The translations under genes and the position numbers were made by a program. A stretch of DNA of 64,000 nt from Asterias rubens (lineage: Eukaryota > Echinodermata > Asteroidea > Forcipulatida > Asteriidae). The stretch lies in NCBI RefSeq assembly GCF_902459465.1, contig NC_047073.1, positions 2,480,001 to 2,544,000 on the forward strand, in the 5' to 3' direction. Under the pieces are notes generated by a model, which was not told where the DNA came from, ran no database searches, and saw only the letters and a list, made by a program, of their open reading frames with translations. How positions within the stretch are numbered: the first letter of the stretch is position 1; each line of letters begins with the position of its first letter. Of the stretch, positions 21,301-35,800 are shown one piece after another.

Positions 21301-24300
21301 ATAGTTTGGAAGTGGTTAAAAAAGTCTGTTGAAGTTTGTTAATTTTCGCAGTGGTACTCGCAAGGGCTGACAATATGCCCATGGCAAACAAAAACGTAAG
21401 TTGTTGTTTTGTTGTCCAAAGGTAGACAATTTGTTCGTATTGGTCTTCATTTTGTAGTGGGCAGACAGGAGAAGTGAGGGAATTGTGCCTTATAGTAGAG
21501 TTTGATTAAATGCATTGTGTGTGTTGTGTTGGCACACAGTCAAAGTAAGTGGTTGTCGTGAGAATTGTGTTTGGTACTTCATTTTGTAGTGCGGCAGAGA
21601 GATAGGGAAACAAATTATAGGTATTGCGTGCCTTTGATTTTGATCATTGTGTAAAGAGTCAGTACTAATTTGGCACACATTCACAGTCAGTGACAGTGCA
21701 TTGTTTTTTTGTGAGAATTGTGTTTGGTCTTCATTTTGCAGTGGGGCAGATAGGGAAAATATTTGAGGGATTGTGCCTTAGATTTTGATATATAATGCAT
21801 TGTGTACGTAAACGTAAACTTATAAATTGGCACATATACTCTCAATGGATTGTTTTTGTGAGAATTATCTTTGATTAAAGATGAACTTTGTATTGTGTTT
21901 GGTAGAATAACAAGCGTGTTGCAAATTTTTCGAAAGAGTTCTGCCATTGTATGTTATTATACTGGAATTTTTTCCCAAAGACCAAATCTGCGATTGCCCC
22001 TAGGCCCATATCGTACGTGATATTTTTTATGACACACTTGTATTGTATTTAACTCTCATTGTGTGGCAAATTGTATAAGATTTGAGGCATTGGTTGTACA
22101 TGTTATGTATTATCACCAACGGCACAATCCCACAACCTACATTCAGAGGTTTACACGAACCATTCTTCAAACCAATGGAAAAGGGAAATAGACCAACAAT
22201 GGTTATTGGTTTACTGTTTGGTTTAGTTTAGAACACCATGCCCAGAAGCAAGTTCAATTATCACTTGTTGATTTAAAAACTAGTCTGACAAATTGGCTGT
22301 CTATAAAAGGCAGACTGTTCTTTCGATAAAAAAATTACTTGGTTTTTGAATATGAGACTTGTACAATATTTTCATAAATGTTTCTTCTGGTTTTTTTGTT
22401 TTTTTAGCTGGTGGATCTCCACGTATATCTGGTACCGACTGAAGTATGGAATGAGAAATACCACAGCGCCTACAACGATGTTATTAGTCAAACGATCTCA
22501 GCTGGTTTTGTCAGGTAATTAAAAATGCTTTGGCCCGGACTTCAATATTGTCTTTTAAAGCTACTTTAAAGGATTATTAACATTATTGTTTTACATTTTT
22601 ATACTGGGAAGTAGCATATTCAAACTACGACAAAAGCAAGCTATTTTCCCTGCGTCACAAATTTTTGGCTAACAAGTTTGTTTGTATCATGAAATTTGCC
22701 TGGCATTTGCTTTAAGAGCAAGTACATGAACCGGTCTTAAGTGGACTTTTATGTTTGACATTTATAAGCTACATTAAAAATGTTTAAGAGCATAAAATGT
22801 ACACAGAAGTAAAATATGATACCCAACTTGCTGTTTACTTAAATGACATGTAGTGAAAAAAACAAAAGCATCGCCTACACCATGCCTATAAAAACTGATA
22901 TTAATTAATCACTGACATTAATCATAAATGGTGCATTGTGTACTTGATTAGTGTTTTAATGATCTGGATACAGTTTGTTAACATCTGGATAATTATGTCA
23001 TTGTTTCAATTCATGCTCCGTTTCCTTTTGACTGCATAAAACTTTGTATGATAGCAAAAAGATTATAATACAACTTAAGAAATAAGGGCATTTAATTTGT
23101 TTTCTTCTTCAGAGTATGGCCTGAGTTGAGTCTTTACTACCTACGGAATCAAATAATTGACCAGCTGGGATATGACGTGTTACCGCCTGAATACGTGTTT
23201 CTGAAAAGCGTTGGGAGATGCCTCACTCAGGTATGTACTAGACTCTCTGAAAAATCCGCTTAGGGGGTGTCTTAAAGGCAGTAAGACCCCGTTCCCACTG
23301 GACCCTGCATTGATCTCCCAATTCGAGAAAAGGGCGATCAAGACCCAGAAAGGGCCATAAAGGGTGATCAACAAGAAACAGGCTCCAGTGGGAACGCGAG
23401 GGCGATCAGGATCTGACTGTGCAATTTTGATCCTCCTCGGGAGTAGGATTAAAGCGGAATCTGATCGGCGTTTTGGATTAATGGGCGATCAAAAGTCTAG
23501 TTGGAACGCAAAGTGCGATCAGACCCCGCAATTTGCTAGCAAAACAGTGTTCTTTTGAACCCACTTCCGTTCCCAAAAAGGGGGATCAATGTGCAATCAT
23601 ACTCAAGTGGGAACGCGACCGCGATTTTATGACTACAACCAATCTTGTTGCGGGATCCCGATCTCGCAATTGTAGATCCAGTGGGAACGCGGTCTAATGG
23701 TAATTACTCAAAGTAATTATCAGCATAAAACCTCACTTGGTAAAGAGTAATGGGGAGAGGTTAATAGTATGAAGCATTGTGAGAAACTGCTCCCTCTTAA
23801 AGTGACGTAGTTTTTGAGAAAGAAGTAATTTTCCACAAATTTGATTTCGAGACCTCAGATTTAGAATTTGAGGTCTCAAAATCAAGCATATATGAAAGCA
23901 AACAACTTCGTGTGACAGGGGTGTTTTTTCTTTCATTATTATCTCGTAACTTCAATGACCAATTCATCTCAAACTTTCACAGGTTTGTTATTTTATATGC
24001 AAACATACACCAAGTGAGAAGACTGGTCGTTGACAATTACCAATAGTGTCCAGTGTCTTTAAGGGCGCATTAGGGGCCAATGAAACCCACTATCAGACTA
24101 CAGTACCCTGAGAGCCAGTATGGGGAGGTGTATGTTTGACGTTTGTGTTTAATGTATGATAAAACATGCTAATCAGTTTTTTGATGTGATTAAAATTATC
24201 AGCTTATCTTCTAATGAGTATTGAATTGACTGATAAAGAGAATTGGATTAGTGTGTGAAGCGCCCACTATTACTAAAACTATGGTAAACACTATGCAACT

Positions 24301-27300
24301 CATTTTGTCAGGCAGCAATCATAAATCGTAGGTGCGTAGCCTTGCTCTATGGTTTAACATATCATGGCATAGCAATGTATTATGTAGTGCTCATCCAAAA
24401 GGCCAAATTTCATGTGAGCTGCTTATTAAGGGAAAAAACTAGCTATTGCACAACAACATTATGCTTACCAGAAAACGGTTACCAGCTAAAATACCATTTC
24501 ACATGTCAAATTTGTGGCTGGTGTCACTGCTTATTATTGCTTAGCAGAATTCTTTCAAGCAGTATTTTCTTGTGTTGTCAGAGTCTGGGTTCTACATGTA
24601 CATTTGGTGCTCGATAATGTTATATTTGAAGGCAATTGATTGTACTGCATGTGGCAGCACAGGAGTAAATTTATCAATCTTTGTCTTGCCAAATCTTTGT
24701 CTTGTCTATCAAATCCTTCCCCAATAAATTTATGATAAAATTCAATACTGGGAGTGAGTTTAGGTTTGGAGATTGCCTGGATCTAGTTGCCTGTATATAT
24801 TGGTTCAATTGACAAGGTTTTGGATGTGTATAGTTGGGTGGTCAGATTGGCGCTGTGGTATATTTTCTCGCCTTCCACCACTAGGACCTGGTTCGAATCA
24901 CACAGGGGGCACTTTGTCGATTTGGTTCAAACTCTATCCAGTTCTTCATTCTTGATGTCGCAAAATATGAAGCGTCTATATTGCTGTTTGTAGGCGTTAC
25001 CGCAACAACCATTTACAGACCAAGTGCAAACAGTAGTGAAGCCAAACAACTTGAAGTTGTTGCCTGGCACGGGTGTTTGATTAATAACCCTTAAGAGCTG
25101 TTTCAACGCCGTATTGTGCTCGTTGTTGATCATGGAGTGTTGTTGACTGACTGTCTGTTTGGTTTGTTGCTGAACCCGATACAACAGTCGGGGCAAAAGA
25201 ATGGCATCTAGAGAAAAAGGGCATTAATCAATTGACTTAGATATAGGGGAATATTAGAGTGAGTTAACCTATTGGCCACCCTGGATGGTTAATATATGAT
25301 AAAGTGCACTCAGAGCGTTGTGTACTTTGAAATCAATGCAATAAAAACAAAATAAGTGACTAATCTTGGTAGTGCACATCACTGTGAGGTCCCTATCTAT
25401 CAATGTATTTCCTGCAAAGTTTATGTGGAGCTACATGTATGTGTTGAAGTATGAGACCTATTTCTTGTAGCACCATGGTTTATAAGGTGGTGTGGCGTAA
25501 TCACGCAATCCAAACTAGGACACTGGGGCAAACCCCTTCTCTAAAACGACTTGGGTTCTTCGACGTGCGCATAAAGCTCTCAGCAATAAAGAAAACCAAC
25601 GCTTTACCAGAACAAGGTGGAAGTTACAGTAATCAACAACTTAAAAATAATTATTGTTGAGATCCAGCCATCACTGTACTTGTATCTCAAGGCCCTCCAG
25701 ACATCAGCCATTTGTGCAAACAATTTTTACATTTTAAATGTGCTTCGTCCGTGGCGTTTGTGAATTTTTAAAAATATTTTTTATTTTGAAACATCACCAT
25801 CAAAACTGGCAGTGAAAGTATTGTTTAAAGGCACTGGACATTATTTGTTTAAAACACTCAGAAGAGTTGTAACCATAAATTTGACTAGGGAACGAGTAAT
25901 GGAGAGCTGTTGATAGTATAAAACATTGTGAGAAACAGCTCCCTCCAAGAAAGAGGTACAATATCTTACTCCAATATTAAATACTTTTTTGGGCATTTGA
26001 AAGCAAAGCACACAAATTTGTGCAACAAGGCCGTTTTTGCTTTCATTATTTCCTTGCAACTTCAATGACCAATTGAGTACAAATTTTCACAGGTTTGTTC
26101 ATTTTTGCGTATGTTGAGATACACCAAGTAAAAATACTGGTCTTTGACATTTATCAAACGTCTGTCTATAGTGCCTTTATAAAAAATTGATAGAATACTG
26201 TAGATGGTATTCAAAACAAATGCCTTCAGCAGAACGCACACTCGAATGCACAACTACGAAAGTATGAAACCAAGCACTGTAAATAATTTGATTCCAGGTA
26301 ACTGGATATGAACACCGTAAATCCAAATTTAACTGATGAATTTTCTTAGTTGTTCTGCAAGCAATATTATGGACGCTGGATCAGGTTCTAGTGAGCGTGA
26401 ATGGTTGCTTAGAAACGGAACACGGAGGGAATCAAGCGTAGCGGGAGTGATTGTTTGCACTGCCCACATATCAAGCTACGCTAACGCTTTGGGTTTACAG
26501 TAAGAATAAAAGCATGGTGAAACCATACCTTCGGAAAAACAAACTCTTACACAATGAAAATGATTTACTGTTTCTTCATTTGGAATCTTGGGTTACTAAT
26601 ACCAATGTGGACTTGCTTTCTTTTCAGATTTTGTCCTTCTATTGATAAATCGTTTTAACCAAAAACAGGGCATCGTTTTTATGCATTTGGTTTTTAGCCA
26701 AAAAAATGAAACATAAGCTGTGAATCAATTACACAAACTATAACACGGCCAAAAGGTATAGGATACATAGAGCTGACAACAGAGCTGACAACAAAGTTGC
26801 AGACAGTGTTCTTGCTTTGTGTAGTACATGAAATAACAGACAGTTTGTCTGTGAAAACTTCGGGCTTAATCTGTTTGAGACAGAAGAGAAAAGGGAAAAC
26901 CTTGGAAGAGTTCAGCTTTGAAGTCTCCCTAATTTTGGTTGCAACAAAAATGACACAGAGGAACCCCCTCTCCCTGTGCTTTGTTTGTAATCGATCACTA
27001 CACATTAATTTCTCTGTTGGAGGGAAAATCACCCTTTTATTGAAGTAATAACTACTTGGGCGAAACTAGGTAAACATTTTCTCAAGTCAAGTTCAGTCTC
27101 AAGTCCACAGCATAATTTCTGTTCAGGTTTTAAAGCATAGAACCCCTCGGTTGTGATGCGAGTCAAGTCATTGACTTGAGTTCACAACATGTAGCGGTTA
27201 TTAAGTATTCAAGATACCAGTTCAAGTACGTGGTGTAATTGCATTGTTTGTCGTTTGCTTAGTGTTATTTAACGGAAATTAAATGAACGATACTGTACTG

Positions 27301-30300
27301 CTGGCCAAACTACACTTTGTACTAATTACAAATTCATGTGAAAAAGCCCCAGGCTGAATTTCATCTACATGAAGAACACAAAAGCAACAGCTACCAATTA
27401 CACACATACACATGTGCGCTGTGTAATGCACATAATTCAAAACCCAGTAGGCCTACAGTTCTGGTAGTGGCTGCTGCGTGTGACGCAGCACCTTGGAAAC
27501 CCTTACAAGTTGCTACAATGTACATAAGTCGGTCTCAAATTCAAAACCCGTATCAAAACATGCAGGCGACGAAGGCAATTGCATCCATGCCCCCTGGTCA
27601 TTGCCTTGGTGCACTTGAAATGCTCCAGGAGAAGTTTACAATTTCCTCATAGGGTGCCCTTTCACAAAGAGAAAATGCCTTGGTGCCCTTGCCCTTTTAA
27701 ACACGAAGCATACACGCCTGAACATGTGTCTCATTTCTGTGCAAGTGCCTAGAGCACCTTCTGATACCTGTTTACATGTAATTAGTTTTAGGAGACAGTT
27801 ATTCAAGTCGTTTATTTTGCATTCCATGTAACTCTAGTGTAAATCCGTCTATTTAGTAGTACTATACAATGCACAAATCAGATTTCCTCCAGAGTCCTAA
27901 AAAAGCCGATTTGCAACGGAACTTAAAAAGTCAGGACGACTCAATCCGGGATCAAACTTGGATTACGATCCATCCATGTCTTGACCAGTTATCTGTGATT
28001 ATTGCATCTGGATCATCCAAGCAGTTTCTTTATCCTGCTGTGTCGCTAAGCTTTAATAAGTCTCAACAACACAAATAAGGTTTCCATAGTAGATCTTATT
28101 CAATCCGTGTACCAGTGAATAACCCTTAATGGGGTGTATGTGGCCCTGGGTGAGATCGACAGTCGTAATCCCCCATTGTTGGACCACTGTGTGGGCATAG
28201 TCCTTCGTTGTTCAATAGTGCGTAATCTTTAAATGGATGTACAATTTGATCAATGGATTTAGACATTGGCACAGCATGCCCTAGAGGTGCGTTACCATGG
28301 GTAGTGCTTTCAGCGGCCGGAACAAGAAATAAGGGGAAAATATTGGGAAATCTAACTGTTGACTGTGTACAAATATTGGGATTTGGGTTACTGGCAACGA
28401 GAGTTGTTTTTCTTGTTTGGTGATACAGTGCATATATTGACTCTGCCCCTGTCGATAATCACAAGAAGTTCTTTAATGCATCCTCGGATGTATTTGTTTT
28501 AGCTTAAAAGAAGCAGCGCCACAGATCACTTTGATGCGCGCTTTGCGATGCTGTGTGAACAGCTTATAGGTTGAAATTCTTTTTCACAAGTCTTTGTGAA
28601 ACTTTGTAATTTTGTGATATATTTTACAATCAAGTAATCAAACACACAAAAGAACTAAGGGTAAATTTAAAATAATTTAGGGCTGAAAAAAAGAAAAATA
28701 GGCTGGGACTACTACTAAAGCTTATGATCGTGATTAACTGTAGTACCGCGGAGTCAGTTCTTAAATTTGTCTCAACGTTTCGACTAGCTTGCTCTAGTCA
28801 TCGTCAGGAAACTGATCCTGAATAGAAACCCAACCATCACCACAAGTAACTGATGCAGTGAGCTTGAAAATCCAGTGAAAAGAATGAAAAATTGTTTGGT
28901 GTAAAATAACAACATTTTCATTGTTTGTTTTGTGTATTGTTTTAGCAAAACGCATCAACCTTTCCCCTGATGAACACCCCTATTGTAGTTTACTGCGGGA
29001 AAACCTGAAGGCGTTGCTGAGTGCCAGCATTCTTTCCCGGTGCCCTTCTAGTTGCCATGGTGATAGTAAACTAGGGCGTGATACTCAGTCTGATTTCCGG
29101 TGGTGGGGGGGGGGGGGTCTGCCCTTGGTAAAATCGAAGAAATTGTGATGAAAAGGCCTGAAAAATCTATTAAAGGCTACACAACATGTAGGTCAGCCCT
29201 TGTTCTCAATTAAATAATCCTATTTTTATCCAAGAACCAGATCATGCCTGTAAACTGTATTTTGAACTCTATATATTTATTTTTTCTCATGTATTCTAAT
29301 AAAACTGAACATCCTTTTTATTTGTAATTTCATTTTATGTACGTATCATGTATGCCTACATAAAAAACCTCTATGAAAAAAGAAGTCCCTTCAAGACACT
29401 TGACACTATTGTCAAAGACCAGGTTCTTACTTAGTGTATCTCAACCTATGCATAAAATAACAACTTGTGAAAAATTGAGCTCAATCGGTCATCAAAGTTG
29501 CGAGATAACAATGAAAGAAAAAACACCCTTGTCACACACAGTTGTGTGCTTTCAGATGCTTGACTTCAAGACCTCAAATTCTAAATCTGACGTCTGGAAA
29601 TCAAATTCGTGGAAAATTACTTCTTTCTCGAAAAGTACTCCACTTCAGAGGGAGCCGTTTCTCACAATGTTTTATAGCCTACTATCATTATAAACCTCTC
29701 CCCATTACTCGTTACCAAGTAAGGTTTTATGCTAATAATTTTTGAGTAATTACCAATAGTGCCCACTGCCTTTAAAGACAAGGTATATTTGGCTTTTGGA
29801 AATGTTTTTTGGAAATGCAGTACACAATATAACTATTTTTTATCTGAAATTCATTTTAGAGAAAACATGATTAGAGAAAACGACAAAAATCTGGATTGAA
29901 TAATTTTTTTTCCAGACAGGAAAAAAAATCCCTGATAGCAATACACAATCTGAGAAGCATTACGCATCTCAGTTTCAAAACTTTGGGCCATAAAAACTAT
30001 AGACCCCTAATCTTTTTACATGTATACACACATTACTTCAAAGTGAAATGTTTCTCAAAATGCCTTATACTAGCAAATACTGCTGCAGGCTTCTTGCCAA
30101 AGGTTGTTATTGCCATTCATTTCAAGAGTGATTACCAAACGTATACATTCCCTTTAAAAAAAGGAATAATTTACCAAGATATTGAGAGGGTGAAACACTA
30201 TAGGGTCCTTTTTGTATCCATTGTTTTTTTAGCACTTGCGCTGAAGATGCTGTATGAAATAATTCAAACAAGTAAAGAAATAATAATATTCATGTTTCGA

Positions 30301-32596
30301 TCAGGTTTTCTTTGGTAGATCAAGTTATTGGCCATGACATGAATCCCTACTCACTATGAATGAAGATGTATAAAATAATTTACCTTGAAATTTCAGCTTT
30401 ATTAGTCGTCAAGTTTTTGAGGAAAAAATGTGAAAATCACAGAGCAAAGTTTTCAGGAGAGTCTCATTTCTCAAAAAATTACAAGTAACAGCATCTCAGC
30501 AAGTAATATTTTAAGGGAAGCTTTCTGTCATCATTGTCTTTAAACCGTGCAAGTTTAATGTAGTTCGGTGGATGTTCTGTGGAAGTACCCAAGCCCTTTA
30601 AGGATAAGCATTCTATTTATGTTCTGTACATTTGATTTTTGCAGGTGAAAACCAAACAAGAGTTTGAGTTGAAAGTCAAGAACTTCATTCCACCACAGGT
30701 AAGTTGAATCTATGTTGGTTTTAAATAAATAACTTGGATTTCAAATTCAGTTTTAACTCAAATTGTACACTGGACCAGTAAGGCCCAAGGCCAGTAGTTT
30801 AAATGTCGGGCCAGTTAACTCATGAAGGGACAAATCCATCGGTCTTGTGTTCAGGCCTGTTTGTTTTGTTTTTTTGTGAGGGCAAGGGCACCAAGGCATC
30901 TTCCCCTTCGTAAAGGGCACACTATGAGGAATTTGTAAGTTTCTACTGGAGCATTTCAGTGGCACCAAGGCAATGACCGAGGGGAGAGGGGCATAGAGGC
31001 AGTCATCTTCGTTGCCTCCAAGAAGTATCAGGCCTGTTTTTTTTTCCAATGAATAATAAAACCACACTGTGTATCATCTTCTAAAACATAAACAAGATGT
31101 TGACTAGACATGTTTCCATTTTGTTAGTAATGAAGTATGTAAACCCATAGAGACAAAGGAGATAAAATCTTCTTTAAAGCCCCTACACCATAGTGTTACT
31201 ACAAATCAAAACAGCATTCATGTTAAACTGTTTTGGTCTTGTTAGAACAATTCTGGGTCAGTAATAATTTTTAGCAAGACCCCTGTGGTCTTGTTGATTA
31301 GTTTACTCTGATTGAAACAGCTTGATAATTATTTTTCTCTTACAAATTTTGTTTGTTTGTCTAGGTAACCCTCCCAGAACTGTTTGTTCTTGAGGCTAAA
31401 AGAGATGACCTCAGTCTCGCATCGTTTGAGTCTCAGTCTGAGCAAGACTCGCATCGGAGTAACCATGACAGAATGGACATCATTGGTGAGTAATTGCCGA
31501 GTAGTGAATTATAAATAATATGAGTAACAAGTGATTAGTGTGAGTAACGAGTTACGAGTGTGAGTTATAAGAAAGAGTGATGAGTAATTACTTTATAATG
31601 AAAGTAAGTACAGTAATGAGTCTGATCATGACTCATTTTGGAGTAACCATGACACAATGTAGTTGTACATCATTGGTGAGTAATCGGCGAGTAGTGAATG
31701 ATAAATATGAGTAATGGAGGGTTCTGCTCAGGATTTCTTCAGTGGTGGAAAAATTGAGTAAAGGGCACCCTATGACGAATTTGTACATTTTTTATCTGGA
31801 GCATTTCACCGGCACCAAGGCAACGACCATGGGGGCACAGAGGCAATCGCCTTCGTTGCCTCCGTGAATTATCAGGCCTGGTTTCTCGAATAAGACCACT
31901 AGGCTTTCAAAATTGAACCGAACAATGTTTTTCATCCTTACCAATCCTGTATTATACCTTAAACATTCAAATAGGCCCTACCTGTTCAGTTAAATAGTCT
32001 AGCAATAGCAACAGGCCTTGAGTAATTTCTTACATAAATATCTTAGCAGGCTCATGATTTTTTAGAGGATAGAATTACTAGGGATGTTGGCGAGAGCTCA
32101 GCTTAATTTATTATTGATTATTTTTTACCATGACAATGATCATCCCGTTCTTTAATTATTTGGTAACTGTTTGTGTTGGAGCAGTGCATGGAAAGGTCAC
32201 ACTGACTGATCAATAAAATCAGTCACTTCTAGTTCTAGCTCAAATTTAATTTAAAATGAGGTTTTTTTATCGATTTTGTTTGTCTCCTCCGCTTGGCGCC
32301 GCTTCTAAAGCCACGTCTATAATTTATCAGGTAATGAATGTTCAAGTGTTTATGATGTACAAAACGTGTACTTAAAATCATTAATGAATATTTAAAGCAT
32401 TTTTTCTTTTCTTTAAAAGCATCATGCAGTTGATGTGGCATTGGAAGTTGGTACACAAATGAACGTGTTGGTGAACGTTGAATACTTTAGGTGGTTGATT
32501 TTTTGCTAAGTGGTAGCGTAAAAAGGAGATTTCATATGTATTTTTGCAACAAACTTTGATTGAAATCCCACCCCCCCCCCCAAAAAAAAAAAAAAA

Positions 32597-32666
<70 letters not shown>

Positions 32667-32822
32667 TCATGAGCCTGCTAATTTAAAAGGCAGCGCTTTT
32701 GGGAACAGCGAGGATCCTGAGAAAGACCCTTGAGATCTAAGGCTACGGGACGTAGCCCGACTCGAGGAGTTACCGGCACAAAAGAAAATGAGATCTTTCT
32801 TTTGCATGCTGTGATAAAATGA

Positions 32823-32859
<37 letters not shown>

Positions 32860-35800
32860 AGTAAAATAAAAGTCAAATTTTTATGGTTTCTTTCTCAAAA
32901 TTATTATAAAAAAAAAATTCTTAAAGGTTTTAATACAGGATTGGTAGAGCTTATAAAATAGTCGCATACAATTTCCATGTTTTGTGTGATCAACCACACA
33001 AATCAAATAAAAAACCTGTACAAATTTGGGCTTAATCTGATGTGTGAGTCATGAGAAAATAGAGAAAAAACAAGCAAACTTTTCAAGACTTCATTTCAGA
33101 GGGAAACATTTGTTCTTTTATGAGCTTCGTAATCAGTGAGCTTTCAAACTAAACTATAACTAAGATTGGTTAATCCAAGCTTCTAGTCCTTGAACAAAAG
33201 TGATATTTTACGGTATACATTGAAGAGAGACTGTGATCTTTTTCAACTCTTAAAAAGTTTGTGGTTCATGGTTGACAGGTTTTATTAAACAGATATCTTT
33301 ACTTGTTACGATGTAGCGGAGGAACATTCCATCGTCTGCCAGGAAGGAATTGAAATCCAACCCTCTAAACACCAACAGGCTAGTGGTATTAGTGGCCAAC
33401 AAAAGAAACTCTCAAAGATACCTCGTAAAAAAGGATCAAACATAGGCACAAAGGCTAGCGTACAGTCAGGGAACCAGACAGGTAAACTCATAGGGGGACA
33501 GGCTAGTCAGCAGCAGACCCGTAGGCAGAAAGGGGCAGCGACGGTCAAGCAAGTTGGGAAGCAACCTCTAGCTAAGGCCTTAGGTAACCGAACACTGGCA
33601 AAGAAAGCCATAGGATTAAGAACTGGTACACAGAATGAAGTAGTCGGTAAACAGCCGCTAGCCAGGAAAGTAGCAGGTGCCAAGCCACCTTTGAACAGTA
33701 CCACAGTTACAACTGCACAAAGTGGGAAAGGCCAGGCTAGGGAAATCACAAACAAAGTTGTGATAGGAGGTAGGAGTATGCAGAAACGCGATCAGACAGG
33801 AAAAGAAGTTGGAGTTAGAGCTGAGGGACGCCCAGTCCTTGTTAATCAGGAAAAGGGCGTGGCACAGGGTGTGGTTCAGGGCGTGGCTGGTTCTGATAAG
33901 GGTAGTTATGACACTGGGAGTAGTAACCCTACATGGAATAGCCAGAGGGAAAGGACAGGTCAGGAACGCACAGCCCCAAAACCAGGCAGGAATTCCAATG
34001 GTAGGTTTGATCACGATAGTTTAGTAGTTGGATTTTTGCTTTATAATGTTTTGAATTGGTTGTCTAATTAGTTTAAAATCATAGTCACTTTCAAGACAAG
34101 TTCTGTTGAGTTAAGTTTGATTTGCTTAATCATTGTTATGAAACAATGAACGGTTCAAATGAACATTGAACATAACATTTGATTTAGTACGTTGCAAAGT
34201 TTTGTAGGTTCACTTTTTTAGAGAAGTTTGATTGCATTTTGTCCTCACACTACATGTATTTCAGTCAATAAGTCTGATTTTTAACACCTACATAATGCCA
34301 TCTTTTCATATTTTCAACTGGGATGTTTTGCAGGCATGGAAATACACAAGGGCTATGACCTCTGTTGGGCTGGTCTTGGCCTTGACAGCCATAGAAACCA
34401 TCATCTATTGCCTTTAAAGACAATGGACACTATTGGTAATTGTCAAAGACCAGTCTTCTCACTTGGTGTATCTCAACATGCACAAAATAACAAACCTGAG
34501 AAAATTTGAGCTCAATTGGTTGTCGAAGTTGCAAGATAATAATGAAAGTAAAAACACCCTAGTCACACAAAGTTGTGTACTTTCTGTTGCTTGAGTAAGA
34601 CCTCAAATTCTAAATCTGAGGTCCCGAAGTCAAATTCGTAGAAAATTACTTCTTTCTCAAAAACGACAATACTTCAGAGGGAGCCGTTTCTCACAATGAT
34701 TTGTACTTTCAACAGCTCTCCTTTACTCATTACCAAGTAAGGTTTTATGCTAATCATTATTTTGAGTAAATACCAATAGTGTCCACTGCCTTTAAGGTGT
34801 TCCCATAGACATTTAGATTTTCCAATTTACCCTTTACAATATGAACATGGCCTTGCTATCTCCGAGATGAAATCAGGGCTGTTTTGCTCTCCTTCATGGT
34901 TTTGTATAAGTTTACAACAAACAGAAATTTTAAATCTAACTCAAAAATGAAACCCCCCTTATTTGTCATGTGTGGTCCATTTGTGATGTTATGTTAAGTG
35001 TTTGAAGTCAGTGATGCGTGTTTTAATTTATTTAGCATCTGTTCTTTATTAATTTTATATATTTGTTTATTTTGCAATTTGCATTTTGACTCATTTAATC
35101 CAACTTCTTGCAAATTCAAGCCTTGGGAATTTAGTTATTGTGGCAAAAAATCTTTAAATTAATTTATGTGATTGGCTAAACAATTGAGATGAATTCACTG
35201 AATAATATAAAAACTCAATTTGAGATCATTAGTATTATTTGGCAAGTCAACGATTGTGAAATCTGAAGTTAACAGAAGACCTTGGCCCATTTTCATGGTT
35301 CTGCTTACTGCCAAATTCTGCACTTGCGATCACAACTCTTCGCTTACAAGGCAATGGCTGAAATTCTGCTCTAGCTGTGTGTTTGAAGAATGCCTAGTAA
35401 CATAACAGAAGCGCGGAGTTCCCTACTTCAGTTATCACCGATTCTTTGTTTACCGGGAGCAGAGTCATGGAATTGGGCCCTGATAAAACTCAGAGATAGA
35501 AATTGGAGGAAACATGGTGAACAATTTGCAAAATGTTGGTTTGGGCACTTAGTAGTTTCCTTTTGGTGGTAGTTTTACTAAGCCTTTGCATGCCCCCTCT
35601 CTCTACATTCTCCTAACATTTCTCGGTTTTAGGAGCAACAAGGCCATCTAATGTTGGTGTCCAGCATGCCCCGGACACCAGCCGGACAGCCCAACAAACT
35701 AACCACCTACAAGACATCTCCATGGAAACGCCCTCGCCCAATCAGAGTCCCCGTTCCATCCTGAAACACCACCCCAACCAATCATCTCACTCCTTCCAAA

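Noticed and set aside
29896..30318. 140-codon open frame in SPATA1 intron 3
   Set aside because: AT-rich, no recognisable domain, no splice sites of matching phase and no flanking gene features.
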